NCBI GenBank assembly: GCA_023053545.1 | Contig: JAKZAN010000040.1 | Location: 1-64,000, forward strand | Reading direction: 5' to 3' | DNA length: 64,000 nucleotides | DNA from: Lepidurus packardi | Lineage: Eukaryota; Arthropoda; Branchiopoda; Notostraca; Triopsidae | Part shown: positions 13,641 through 29,341 of the stretch, piece by piece | How the letters are laid out: every line of letters begins with the position of its first letter | Position numbering within the stretch: the stretch's first letter is position 1 | Notes under the pieces: model-generated | What the model saw: the letters and a program-made list of their open reading frames with translations, nothing else | Told to the model about the DNA's origin: nothing | The model's database searches: none | Position numbers and translations under genes: made by a program

Positions 13641-15704
13641 GAAGGGGGTGGCGACGCGCGTCGGCGACGTCGTCCGCATCTTCCCAAGTCTGGGACAGTA
13701 GTGTTGGAGGAGAAGGCAGTTGGGAGTTATTTTTGTCCTACCTTTCCTTGGCTTTGGAAGTATCAACGGTTCCCCAAAAGCATCAGCCAGTTTCTCCGTA
13801 CCTTTTCCTGTTGGGGCTGCGAATAACGAAAATCCTATTTTTAAAAGAAGTGAAACTTTTTGGGAGCCAGGGGAGAGTAGCTGTGCTGTGTGTGAACGAG
13901 TGGATTTGGTGTGGCGCTTTTGGCTGTCGCTCCCGGTTTTTGCTCGTTCTGGGGCCCCGGCGTGTTTCTCGCTGAGAAGACTATAATTATAACATTGTAG
14001 TTGTAACACTTTTTCCCAAACGGCGTTTAATTTGGGACAAATTCGTGGATGCGCAAGAGTTACATAAACACACGTATATAGGTATACTAATATACTTTCT
14101 ACGTGCTCAGCACGACGTTTGACAGGTCCCTAACCTTTTCCTTGAGGAGCTCTGAAGGCTGAACTTTTTTCAAAGACTTTCCGAGTTGAGCTAGAAGAAG
14201 ATAAAACATCGTTTTTCATGTTCTCGAGGTTCTGGATTGAAAACCGGTAATTTAGGCTTGCAGTTATAAAGAGATGTTAGATAACTTCGTTTAGGTATTG
14301 CTGCTGCCTGCACTACGGACGTACACAGCACGAAATGTGCTATGGATCCGGAGTTGCGAAATTTACTTCTCAAAATCCAAAACGTTCACAACTTTCTCAA
14401 AAAAACGTTCTCAACAATCAGATAATCCAAAACGTTCTCAACAATCACGTGGGTGTTTAATTTTTTGATACATTCGATTTGGGGAGGATTTTTTCAAAAT
14501 TGGGTGAATTTCTTCGGGCAGAAATTGAAAATCTAAGGCCGCTAGCTGAAAAAGTAATTTGGTTTTCTTGTGTACTGTCAATAAGACATGATTATTACAC
14601 GAAATTTTGAGAAGAAACGTTCGAAATTCCGAATTATGAATGACAGTGTTTCAAAAGTGTAAGCCAGCTACTTGTAGCGTCATTTCTAGTGTCAAGAGGA
14701 GTTACAGAAACAATCCGAAATCATATAGGGAGGTTCAGACATAGGAAATTCATTGGGTTTAAACTTACGTGGTCGAAGAACTTATTTATTTTCCTTTGTT
14801 TATGTGTGAAGGAGGGAAAAAATGGAGGGGATTGTTGTATGTTCTGCTTAGTCGCGTCTGGCGCAATATACATATTGTTAGTTGGGGGTAGATTTGACTG
14901 TTTTAATTAAAAGGGTATTCGGCTTTTGTGTCATAGGTCGCTCTGCACCCGAGAATTTCTGTGTTGGCTGTCCTATTTGCCTTTTCTCCTTTAGCCCCCC
15001 TCCCATCTTTATTTTTTTCCTTCATAAACTTCCGTTTCATCTTGGATTTCCATAACAACCTAACTGTTGCGAACCTTACCAATGTATTCCGGAGGTTTGC
15101 TTTGAGGCCTTGTCGCCTAGGCAAAGCTGTATTTTTTTCAGGTATTGTTTGCTTCCCCGGGTTTCTAAAATCAATTTTGACAGTTTCGAAGAAGCACTTA
15201 GTAAACAGGCAGCAATTATAAAAAGTATTGCTGGCTGATTGTACCTTGACAACGTCGATCGGGATTGATAAAAATACCTTGTTTTTTATGTTCCCTATGT
15301 TTTGAGAAAAGATAGGTTAAGCGTTTTTTGTTTTGTTTGTTTTTTAGTTATTTAAGGAGGAAAAGGAGTTAGAAAAAGAAGAGAGAACATGTTCTTTAGC
15401 GTTTGCTGTTTTTTTCATCCTAATCAAGATTAGTGGTACACAATATTTGTGAGATAAAAGAAAAGGCTTGGGACGGAAGCTTGTCTGCATTCCGTCACGG
15501 CCGCAGCGAGAGCAGATGCCTGGGTTAAGACATTATAAGTTGGAATAGTTAGGTGAAAACCGGGCATCTGGTTGTCTTGAAGCGAAGGATTTTTTTTCAA
15601 TGAATTATGATTTGAATAGCTCCCAAAAAGTGAAACGTTTCTGATTTCTTTTTGTTTCTTTTGCAGATTGGTGTGGTGCACAGCTATTAATTTACTACTG
15701 CACA

Positions 15705-18691
<2,987 letters not shown>

Positions 18692-19697
18692 AGAAGAACG
18701 TAGGAAATAAATTAAAGATACAAAGACTTGTTGCGGTCGATCTAAAGGGGAAAAAACGCTCAATACTTGATATTCGACACACAATTCTTCACCGAAAGTA
18801 CTTATTCGTTTTGCGAACCTCCTCTGTGCTGCTCATGAATGAACTTCAGATCGTTAAGAGACCAGTGACCAAGTGCCTCTTTTTAGTTTGTGGGACATCA
18901 TCAGTGGACTCTTCTGCGCCCCTATGTGTTAAAAATTGTAACCCCCTAGTAACTATAAAACCTTTAGGTTTTGGCTGTTTAGTGCAACACATAGCCGTGC
19001 TAAAGTGCAATGCTAGTGATCTGCCGTTAATCAAAAATCAGTTTAGAACTGGCCAAAAGATTGTTATAGAGTTGATAATTTACAGTTTCTTGAGAGTTTT
19101 CTAGCCTTAGGTATAAAAACGGTTCATGACAATCCCAATTTTTTTTATTCATAAAGGGGGACCTGGTTGTGAGAATTGCAGTGAAAACACGAAACATTGT
19201 GGGGGGATGTGTGGATAAACAAAAAGGAAAAAAAAAAAGATTATTTTGAACTTTTTGATGAAAAAGTGCCTGCAGATTGTTTGGCATAAAGTGCTGACAC
19301 CTCTGAATAATCAAGAAATTAGCTTTATTATTGCAATTCAAAACTTTTCGCCACCTCTTCTCCTTTTGGTTGGTTGGTCGGTTTCTGGTAACCGTTTACA
19401 CAAGGATAGTTTTTGTTTTTCAGCGTCCTAATATTACGATGTGCAGTTTGAAAATGTACAAAGCGTTTTTTTTTCTTATTCGTGCCGTTTTACAGCTATT
19501 ATGTTAGATGTGTTCTCTACCGTTTTCCTCCGTTTGTTTGCCTTTGTAGTTGGAACTTTTTGCCTTTTGTTTTTGAACTGTTTCAGTAAATCAGATTTCA
19601 CACAGAGCTCATACCTTTATTATTCCATAATTTCCATGAATTCAGTTAAGTATTCACAGAAGAAACGTATTTTAAGAAAAGTATTCTATTGTGTTAC
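18692..19697. other. Gap between MEF2 and archease; no gene seen
   Basis: Holds the MEF2 3' UTR and polyadenylation hexamer near 18706. The open frame at 18676-19104 overlaps the MEF2 stop region in another frame and resembles nothing known. Otherwise AT-rich and unremarkable. Confidence 0.6.
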
Positions 19698-20365
19698 TTA
19701 AATGTCAATGATGACAAAGACGTCAGACTTGCCTTCATTGACATGCACCTGCATATTTGAGTAGGTGATGGCTTTAACTTCTGTGCCCTGTGGGTGCTTT
19801 TGTAGATCGAACGTTTCTCCGTAGCCTTTAGCTTTAATATAGAACGTTTCCTTGTTAAACTCTATGATTTTTACTTTCTGAAAGAAACCAGTGTTACAAA
19901 AACATTTTCTAGCTTGGCTTTTATTCTTACGCTGACTATGAAGAAAGGCTCATCGCAGAATAGAAACAAGAATTCGTCAAGAAAATGGTATAATAATGAA
20001 AGCATATCTTCCCCTTTAGCTTCGATTTCTTGAACTTCTTTGATTTCAACGGTCTCGATTTCGGTCATGTAGCCAAACATTGCTACTGCGCATTGCTCAA
20101 ATGCTTCTTCAACAGTTTCACCCCATGAGTGTAGCCTACGAATTAAATTTAGATTCATGTTTTTCATTTAACATCTAATGGTCTCTAGAATTACTGGACA
20201 TCCGCTGTGTGGTCCAAGTCTTAAAGATAAACAAAGATTTAAATGAATGATGAAATAATTATGTATATCAAATATAAATAATATCCTGCATTTTCAAAGT
20301 TCAGTAACATACTTACATTCGTATTTCTTTTCCGGTATGCTAAGATCCTCCTCTTCTAAGGACAT
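19698..20365 (-). CDS. Archease, tRNA-ligase complex cofactor
   Basis: Archease (ZBTB8OS/ARCH family) promotes turnover of the RTCB RNA ligase in tRNA splicing and XBP1 mRNA repair. Exons are 20365-20317, 20219-20195 (only 25 bases), 20135-19931 and 19877-19698, giving 152 residues, close to the family norm. Hallmarks: KYEYLDHTADVQLHSWGET near the N-terminus with the conserved DHTAD, EEAFEQCAVAMFGYMT, LLYHFLDEFLF, then HPQGTEVKAITYSNMQV and a C-terminal FVIIDI. The start Met at 20365 opens MSLEEEDLSIPEKKYEY. The DHTADVQ motif is encoded by the 25-base microexon, so gene finders could miss it. It lies on the same strand as NCOA6, about 1.2 kb beyond that gene's stop codon. Confidence 0.95.
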
Positions 20366-21594
20366 TCCAGAAAGGCAGAATCTGAGTACTAGTAAAAATC
20401 AGAATTAAACTGCCGTCAATGTTTCATGTTTTGATCGATGTTACACGTGCACCCGATAGATGGCGCGGATCGACTATAAACGACAAGAAGAAGAAGAAGA
20501 AGATGTTACACGTGGTTTCCACCTATCCTAGAAATGGTGCATTTATGCATCTAGTGCTTGTTTCGAGAAGGGTTGCCCTAGTAACGGGCGTAGGAACTAA
20601 TTCAAAAGTTCGAAGAATGGAGAAAAGTTAATTGAGGATGTACGCAGTTTGATTTGGCTAAAACCAGTTAGGATGGTATAAAACTTGGCAAACTGTCTTA
20701 AAAACTTCTTTAGAGACTAGTTGACTTGGCCCTTCACAAACGCTAAAAGCCTTGCCACTTCATTCAAAATTATTTTGAATCGCTTGGGCACACAGGAGGT
20801 ATAGTGGGCTGACAGAAGTATTTTGTGGATAAGCAAGTTCAAGTCAAAGACTTAAGAAGTTAATATAGTCCATCAAGAATTTCAACGAAGATCTTTTCAA
20901 TTCAATGTATAGGCATATATTGTATATATAATATATATACAACAACCAACCGGCAAAAGTGGAGGACAAGAGCATGGAGTGGGTCCGCACAATTTTTTTT
21001 TATAAACTTCTTGAAAAAATAAATGACACTATGACACGGTTTTGACGAAGTAGCCTTTGCTTCAAGCGCGCACATCTTATATATATATTTATATAAAAAA
21101 AAAAAACACTCAACAATCCGCACAATCAGGTCGAACTTAAAAATTGCACACCTTCTATGTATATGCTGTTCCAAGAGTCGAATAATAAAAAAAAATATTC
21201 CAGTTAAACACGAGCTTCAAGGGGGACTAACAGGCAGAAAAGGGATGATGAAGTCCTGAGATGCCCGCGCGTTTCCTCCAGCGGGTTTTATACGCACATG
21301 AGCTTTTTGAATATGAGAAGTAATAAACTGTAGCGGTGCAAAAATGTAAGATGCCAAAAAATTTAGTCGATATCCAATCATGGCAAATGCATAGCTGGGT
21401 ATCTAACACCTGGCAATTATATCTAACAAACCTCCGCATTTTTCTCTCTAGACTAAAAAAAAAAATGGATTCATGGCTGTACACTATTTACAAATCAAAC
21501 CTCATTGCACATTTCTCTAGTCAGCTTTCAAAGGAATCGACTCCGACTACAACCTTTTAATTAATCTAATCTATTCCTGGGGAGTGTTTGGATG
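20366..21594. other. Gap between archease and NCOA6; simple repeats only
   Basis: Contains a short AAG repeat near 20485-20502, TA-rich strings near 20915-20942 and 21078-21092, and A-runs. No plausible gene. The right end is probably NCOA6 3' UTR. Confidence 0.6.
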
Positions 21595-24500
21595 CTACCT
21601 CCGGTCTTTGGAAACGGGACGTCTTCGATTCGGAGGCTGACTTCCATCACCATCAGGCACTAGAAGGAAACAAAATCAATTAAATCAGGCATGACTTCTT
21701 CCTCAACCCATGTAAAACTACCTGTGACGCCACTACTTCTCGTTTTCCGTCGAGTCGGTAAATCGGCAGCTTCGGAGCCCAAGACCGTAGGCGTGGCTAC
21801 TTTAATTCCCACTAATGCTCGTCCAGATCGTCTGGTAGGCGTAACCGAGCGGCTGTTCAACCCGCTCGGCGAATCGGTAGAATTCCGCCTTCCGCCGGCT
21901 CCTTTTTCCTTGAAAGCTTTAGATGCCCCTCGTCTTACATTCTGTCCCCGAATTCGCGTTCTATTGAACAGATTACAGATTATAATAAACAAGTACGTCC
22001 TGTTCATTTATTAAAAAAATTCTTAGAAACAAAACTTACGTCCGGTCTTTTAAGGCTTGTCGAACTGCTCGGTGGGCTAATTCACTTAAAGGCTCGTCGT
22101 CGGACAAACGGTTATCTTCCTCGTCAGAATGTACGCCTATTTCAAGAAACCAACGAATTAATTAGCTTCCTTCAACCCTTTTGTGGTCAATAAACAAAAT
22201 TAACTCGAATTATCGACAGATAACGTACTAAGTTTGCCAACGGTACCCTCCTCCGGACTCCCTTTGCTACTCCTTTTCACGGAATTAGTCTGCGAAGGAT
22301 CAACGGTTCCCACTCGCTTGGGCGGCTCGTCGAGTCCCATACAGACTTTTATTAATTCAGTGGCATTTTCCGAACATTTTCTTTTGGATGGCCTCGACGT
22401 AAGAAGCAAATCTTCCGTGTCAGGAGTGTTCCTCCCCTGCGAATTATTGCTTGACTCTGATTCTTGGCGCTTTCGACGAATCGCTCGCTAAAGAAAAAAG
22501 CAAATAATTAATAGATATACACAAATGCGCCTTGACAAGTCTTTGGCAAATTTTACCTTCGCCAGCTTGTCATCTCCACTCGCACTAAGCACGATTGGAC
22601 TAGCTTGTCGAGGACTCCGTCGCTCCGCTCGCGCCGGGTCTGGGCTTATGACGCGTGTGCCCGAGCGAGTGCAGCGCGTAACTACTTCGGGTATTTCAAT
22701 CATGAGCTGTTCCGTCACGTGTTTCCCCGTCTCCAAAGATTCCTCGCTCGGTGTGTTGGAGCCTGACAACCCGAGAGGTTCCATGATGATAACATGTTCA
22801 TAGGACTTGTTCTCCGTCTCTGACGGCGATACTTCCTTGTCGCAAAACCCGTGGAACGGCGAATTAGGTCCCGAGGCCGAAACACTACTACTCTCCTCCA
22901 TTGACGCACTGGTCGACTCCGCCCGTTGCTCACTCAACAACTCCTCCCCTTTGGCTTCGACGGTGACTTGCTTGTCCTCCCCTATGCTTTCCATATCGCC
23001 CTCCGACTCCTGGGAGTGCCTCCGCGAAACAGGCTCAACCTCCAGTTCTGTCGGTTCTGGACTGAAAACGATTTTAGTGTCTTGGGTTTCTTGATCTGGA
23101 ACCCTGTCCTCGCCTAACTTTTCCTCAGTCTGGTCCTCGTCTTGAACTATGATGGGAACTTCTTCCTGCGCTAAGGCTTCACTATCAGACGCAACTCCTG
23201 GACTCGATTCTTCGCAGACTACTAGAAGATTTTCAGTTACGTCACTAACCACGTCTGTCATCCCAATTGCCTTGTCCTCTCGTGTCTCTTCCTCTAATGT
23301 CTCTGCCAACGTTTCTTCTTCTTCAGGTAGAAGTCGCTGTTCACTTTCCACTACTATACACTCAGAAGTACTTGGGTCCTCACTGGGCGGGTGTGGAACG
23401 TCGCACATTGGTTCGGGTTCACTTTCAGCCGCTAGAAGGGGCGGGTCAATTTCTAAACCTTCTCTGGGCTCTGATTTAGCTTCTGTAGGATCAGGGTCCG
23501 GTTCTGGATCAAGTTTCTCTTCCATAATCACGACACTTTCCTTTTCGTCTTCCCGGGTTTCCATTTTGTCCTCGGAAGTGTCCTTTTCTACTTCGCGACT
23601 GTCCTTTTCGACCTCTAGTGGAATTGGTGAAGGAGAAGAGGAAGCCTCAGTAGGGGGTTCCTCAATACAGGGTTCCGCTGGCGATTCCCTAGCCTCCAGA
23701 GGCGAATCACAAGATGAGGGAAGTGATTCGGGGATCATTTCAGCTATTTCTGGGGCCTCAGGTATTGGTTTTTCTTTTAGACTGGGTGCGACGCTGGGAG
23801 GATCCCCCGCGGAGGAGGAGGGAGGCACAACGTTGTCTGGCGAGTCCGCCGAGGACGGTGCTAACGTTGGTATCACAGGATAGGGGCTAGTCGAGCAGCA
23901 ACTAGTCGCCGAAGGCAATGGAGCATATTCTTCTTCTGCCAGACTGGTCCGTATTGACGGACAAGCCAGATTCACTGAATGAAGTTCTACGGAGGGCGAT
24001 AGCGGGGCCGCCGTAGACACCACCACGGATTTCATCACTACCGTAGCAACGGGTGGATTGACCGCGTTCTGCTTGACAGGTGACAATTTGGACACGAGAA
24101 CCTTGACAGGGCTCGCCGATCCTGTGCTCAAAGTACTAACTAGTGCCCCTCCTGCGCCCAGTGGTAAGCCACACCCCATCGCCATAGCTTTGGAGAGCGT
24201 TACCAGCTTGACCGGCACCATTTTGGTACCAGCAGGCATGCTAAAGGTCCCCGTACTACCTCCACTGGTACTTTGTAGCGCAATTAGGGCCGGAGTGCCA
24301 GGACTGGTCGCAACACTGGGGCTTATGGGCACGGTGGTCGTGATTGTTCGTGCCGTGGTCGAAAGGAGTAACTTGGTGGGGGTGGGCGAGGTGCTACTGG
24401 GCGACGACGTCACTAGGATTAAAGTGGGTGAGGTCCTGAGCGGCTCGGGTGCTGGCTGAACCTGAACAACCGGAGGCTGTAAACTCACTCTCTCTTCTTC

Positions 24501-27500
24501 TTTCATTTCTTGCTTCACGCTTCGCTCAGGCAGCTCCGGGTTTTCAACTAGTTCAGGGCACGGCCTCTTTTCGTGTTTCACAGGAATTACTTGCAAGGTC
24601 TCCTGGGAAACGAGACAAGTTTCTTCCTTGTGAATTGGCGTCATTTCGGGGCACGGACTTGGAACCGGTTCTAAATCTTTCTCCCCAGTGCCATTAACCA
24701 ATATCACCGCTTTGGATTCCGTGGGGGGAGTTTCCAGCGCTGGGGAAACCGGGAGATCTTCCAGTAGACTGATTTTCACGGGAGAGGGACACGTTTCAAG
24801 GTCTTTGGGTAGAGAATTGAGTTCTACTGCGACCGGTAAAACGCCCAAAGGCTCATAGGCAGGGCCACTTGAAAGGATCTCGGGTTTGCTGTAATCGGGC
24901 TCGCGGTCTTCGCGTCTGGATGGACTTTCGCTCTGATTGGGACTTTTTTCCGACAGCGCGTCCATGGACTCTATGCCCGAGTCTTCCCCTTGGGTGTTGA
25001 CGGGCTCTTCTTTACAGGCTTGGTTTTCTAACAGAACTGTGCAGAGTTTTTCTTCCTTTTCCTGCGTAGATTTGTCAAGGGTAACTCCTCCACCTTTGTC
25101 CTCTTTTTCCGTCTCCGGCAACTCGAAGACGCGTACGTCACGATGGAGACTATTTGCTTGTTTTTGTACGTTGTTTAAAACGCTCACTTTCAACAGGGGC
25201 TCTTCTTTCGCTTTCGTCTGGATGCTACTGTTGAGGGGATGGTGGTATTGACTCCGCCCATGAGAGGGGAAGCGCTTCAGGTCTATAGACACGTCTTTCT
25301 CCGATACCATGTCAGCAAGCGACGTCACCACCACCGAATTGGCAATTGTGGGTAATGTTTCAGTACTGGCGGATGCTTTCTGCGATGAGGTAGGACCAAG
25401 GCTGGCGCTACTCAATTCTACAAAATTCCAGAGTAAGAATTAGAACTATGCTTAATAAAGTTTGCTACTTTTTGGTGTCTCCAAAAGTAAACCGATTAAT
25501 TTCTTAGCCGTAGTGACAATCCTCACTCTTTATGAACTGACCATCCAAGAATAGTGAAAAAAAGGAAACAAACTAAAGTAGATCCCAATCTAGTAACCGA
25601 AGACTGCTATGTTTTTCATTATTGGTAGCTCTCAGTAAGCAGAAGGCCTCAACAATGAATAACGTCTCAATTAACTAACTAAACAAGGGATACTTTTGCT
25701 TCATAATGAATATAAGTAAATAATAATTAGTTAATAATGGATTGCTTTACCCTGAAGCGGTTAAAGATTTATGTAATTACTGAAGTTTTGGATAAGTCTA
25801 CGTTAAATAATTAAAGTAAAAAAAGAAAGAAAAGTTTTTCAGTCGAAAATTGCAACTTCATTTAAGTAAAAGTGATCCGATTCACTCAGCTTTATAGTAT
25901 GCGAAAAATATTAATCGTTATTAATGGTTTTCAAGCAACGACTTTTTAATAAATCAGACTTTGTAAACAGTTAAATTTACCTGGCACAACCAAGGGTTCG
26001 AACTCACAACTACCAAGCTTGTGTTCAGGCGAGGAGTCTGAGTGAAAATTTTCAAAAGGTTCCTGACACAATCTGGCTACTTTGGGTTTCGGCTCCGCCC
26101 CCTCCCCTGCTTCCATAACCACTACTTCCATTTTATCGTCTTCGGGCTCGCTCTCCACCAATGGCAGCGACTTTTTTCTCTTAAAAGGTTTCCGCTCGGT
26201 TTCGTCCTCAATGACTCGCATTGATTTGCTCTTTATTTTCCGCTTGGGTTTAGCGTCTTCATCTCCCGAATTACCCTCTTCAGCCATAAGGTTATTAAGC
26301 CCCGCTCCTGTAGAACGAGGCGAGAGTAACGTTGCATTTCTGCCCTTCAAAGAGATGTGCAAAGGAGGAACGCGTAGCTCGGTCGACGATGAAGCAGGGG
26401 AAAGAGAGGGCGAGGAGTGGCAACCTGCATTTGCTGGCGCGGTTTTCACTCCAGAACGCTCGGCTTTCCGCAAAAGCGAAATGGGACTCGTCGGCACAGC
26501 CTTTTCCACTTTATAGGCAGTCATAGCAGTAACCGGCTCACAGCTCTTCTCTAACCGTAGTCTCAACTTGATCCGCTCTCCACCTAAACAATTGGGATTG
26601 TCTAGGGTCCCCTCGGCAGGGGTTACAATGTCCTCATGTCCACTCGGATTGAGACTAAGCACAGTAGCCGGCGAACCTGCGCCCTCGTGTTCATTTTCTG
26701 AGCCAGTGCTGCTGCTGCTACTATTGCTGCTACACTCCCCCTGTTGTATCTCTGGTGGAATGAGCACGTTATTGTTGGACAGAGAAGGCGAGTTCGCTAA
26801 AACACTGCTGCTTTTGCCTAATTCTCGTTTGGCAGCTTGTAGACTAGGATTGTGGGGTGAGCCCTCCCCGGCCAGGCCAGTATTGCCTGGTCCAGTAGTC
26901 ATCAGCCCGGGCATTCGGGTCCGATTCGGGTCCGAAACCACTGTGATCGAGAGATTGTTACGCCCTGGGAGCATGTAAGTATCGTTTACACACACCATAC
27001 CGTCCAACAAATTGTTTGAACTGAGCGGCTGGGACATTGAGGTCGTAACCGGTGCTGAGGTCGTCTGATTCAGGTTACTTGCGATACTTGACATGGAGAC
27101 GGGTGGGAGACCCAAGACGGCCGTCACAGTAGCGCCACCGGGTATAAAGGGCAACTGGCTTTGTCCCACGCGGTGGTTTTCACCCTTGGAGGGGGTGGGG
27201 TTAGGTTTGAGTCCCACGGAATGAACAGCGGACGTCGATGCCACGGACGGCCGCTTCTCCAGCTGGGTGACGGCTTCTCCATGCGCTAACGGTCCGCCGT
27301 TGGCCAAATTTGAGAGATTGGGGACCGTCACCCCTGTGCGCACGTTGACGACGGTGACGCTGGCCGCCAAGGTCAAGTTACTGTCCGTGCTCGAGGGAAT
27401 TACGCCTTTAACTGCTGGGGCAGGAAGCGGCTTGGAGGAAACGGGCTGGTCACACTGCAGCAAGTTGACTAACAGGGAATTAGACAGCCCGTTGCGGTCC

Positions 27501-28188
27501 ACGGGTTTAGGGGAGGCTGCGGAAATGGGCAGTGAGGAATCAGGGTGCAGCGGGACAGTAGTACTAGCACAACTACTACTATTGCCACCACTACTACTGC
27601 CCGGGGCTAGCGTGATCGGCGAACTTGTCCTCACATTGCTGGGAGCCGTGGCCCGAGCTGTCATCGCCTGGGCGTGACCTAATGAGGCCGCTTGGGCGGT
27701 TTGGGCTGCGTGAACCATGCTGGCGAAGGGATACGTATTGTTGGTAGGAGGTCGGCTTGAGGGCACAAAGGGAACAGGCTGATGCACCGGAGCCACGACG
27801 TTGGGACTGAGAAAGCTGGCGTTGGGAGCGGCTGCGATAGGCGGGACGACTATACCCGGTTTGGGGTTAACGCCATTGTTGAAGGTGGCAAGGGACGCAT
27901 GATTTTCTACCAAATGTTCACTGGCAGCCGAGGATAACATGCCCACTGCCTGAGATAGGATTTCCACCACACTTTTATTCTGCACAGGAACGGGATCGAC
28001 AGAGGTCACCACGGAGGTCACTTTAGAGGAGACGGGTGATCCTGTTATGCTCTCTGAAGCCTGGCCATTGGAATCCGTTCTAAATACGATTTCCTGCGGC
28101 TCACTAAACCGCCCTGCGATAGTTAGGGATATGACCTGTTCCAAAAAGAAAGAAATTAGGCAATTAAAGGATGCCAAGATTTCTCCTT

Positions 28189-28219
<31 letters not shown>

Positions 28220-29341
28220 AATGTTAAATAAAAGGATAATTTTTGGTTATTTTTTACCTGGTCCCCTTCCAGTTGGACTGAAAGAACTCCCAGTTCTCGC
28301 AAAACTTCATCCCCGACTTGAGCTAACTGGCGTAATCGTACCGCTGCCTCTCGAGGCAGGGTGAACGTTACGCGCACCGAATTCCAGGGCTCCACTCTTC
28401 TGACGCGCAACTTGCGCTGTTTGTCAACTGCAACGACAAGAGAAGGAACAATGTGGTATGAAAAGCGATTCTTTGAATTTCCACGCATAACATATTTCGC
28501 AATTTGAACGCCAGATGGCAGTACTAGGCAATAAAAAACCTTTCTGCAATTTTTTGATTTAGAAAGAACATTACAATTATTTGCGAAGTAGTTACTATTA
28601 ATTAGTTTCATTTGAAAGACAAGGACACTTTTTTCGCTTAACGGATACACAGGTTAGAATTTTTGATTTACAGTCCTGACTTGATTTACAATCAATAAAA
28701 ATAGATTGAAGTTATTTTAGAAATGTGTGCGTGATTATTATACAATTGAAGATGGAAAGTGCAAAGAAACACTAAATGGACGAGAATCTTTATATTTTGA
28801 CCCGTAAAACGTTATTTCTGTTGGTTCCTAACGAGGACCCTGCAGACGGGCAAGACTTGCTAATTGGATGGGTAAACTATGCGCAAGTGTCCTTTGCAGA
28901 ATACACATTGGCCGCTTAAATTACTGCTCGGTGTGTAAGGCAACCATAGTAGGATGCATACGAAACAAAAAGTTCCTAAACTATGGTAACATGCACTTCG
29001 ATTTGAGTGGTGCTTACTTCATAAAAGAAACAGGGCATGAAACGTTGCAAACAATTTTCTACGAATGTGAGCAATAACAGGAAAACCTCTTTGCATTTAG
29101 TCATTTAGTGTTACGGTTCTATAGAATCCATCACTAAGAACAGTGTTAAAAGATAGTATACAATATGTTTTCACGTACTCAATATTATTTTCTAATTGCG
29201 AATAAGAAACTTACCTGGGCATAAAACGGACTTTAATTTTCGCAAAAAGCGACCGAATTTTAGGTGAAACTCTGGATCATGGAAATCTCCTTCACAGGTA
29301 ATGACTGCTTGCATCAGATCGCAATCATTTGATGAGGCCAT
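21595..29341 (-). CDS. Ncoa6: Nuclear receptor coactivator 6 (ASC-2/TRBP family)
   Basis: Transcriptional coactivator that joins nuclear receptors to MLL3/4 (Trr)-type COMPASS complexes. Exons are 29341-29215, 28427-28258, 28135-25981, 25417-22557, 22487-22205, 22136-22040, 21960-21722 and 21659-21595. They sum to 5997 bases and close the frame at 1998 residues. The N-terminal family domain is clear ([20 protein letters not shown], then [13 protein letters not shown]). An LXXLL receptor-binding box, LVNLL, lies at about residues 321-325 (27458-27472) in a SLLVNLLQ context, as in vertebrate NCOA6 box 1. The middle is long, Ser/Pro/Thr-rich and then acidic (Glu-rich) without clear folds. The C-terminus is basic ([23 protein letters not shown]). 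An acceptor just before the start codon suggests a 5' UTR intron. The large exons give long antisense open frames that are shadows. Confidence 0.93.
28189..28214. repeat. (TA)13 microsatellite in NCOA6 intron
   Basis: Thirteen TA units followed by A7, in the intron between the second and third coding exons of NCOA6. Likely length-polymorphic. Confidence 0.9.

Larger units (their letters stand above)
4156..15666. other. 11.5-kb stretch without convincing coding sequence
   Basis: No ORF here shows family resemblance, coherent splice sites or a convincing start; longer ones (for example 4475-4825, 10235-10654, 13536-14009) look random. The DNA is AT-rich apart from GC-richer patches near 10400-10760 and 13540-13950. 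It holds GT- and CT-rich simple sequence near 9640-9860 and a G16 run near 12840. Because MEF2 has an acceptor just before its start codon, upstream non-coding MEF2 exons, its promoter and enhancers probably lie here; that is inference. Confidence 0.6.

Noticed and set aside
13536-14009. 157-codon minus-strand open frame in the CpG-rich patch
   Set aside because: Composition follows GC content; several equally long frames overlap; more likely promoter-type DNA.
23149-23883. 244-codon plus-strand open frame, plus others at 24058-24459 and 27267-27677
   Set aside because: They are antisense to the large NCOA6 exons, are low-complexity mirror images (poly-Ser/Gly) and have no independent start or splice context.
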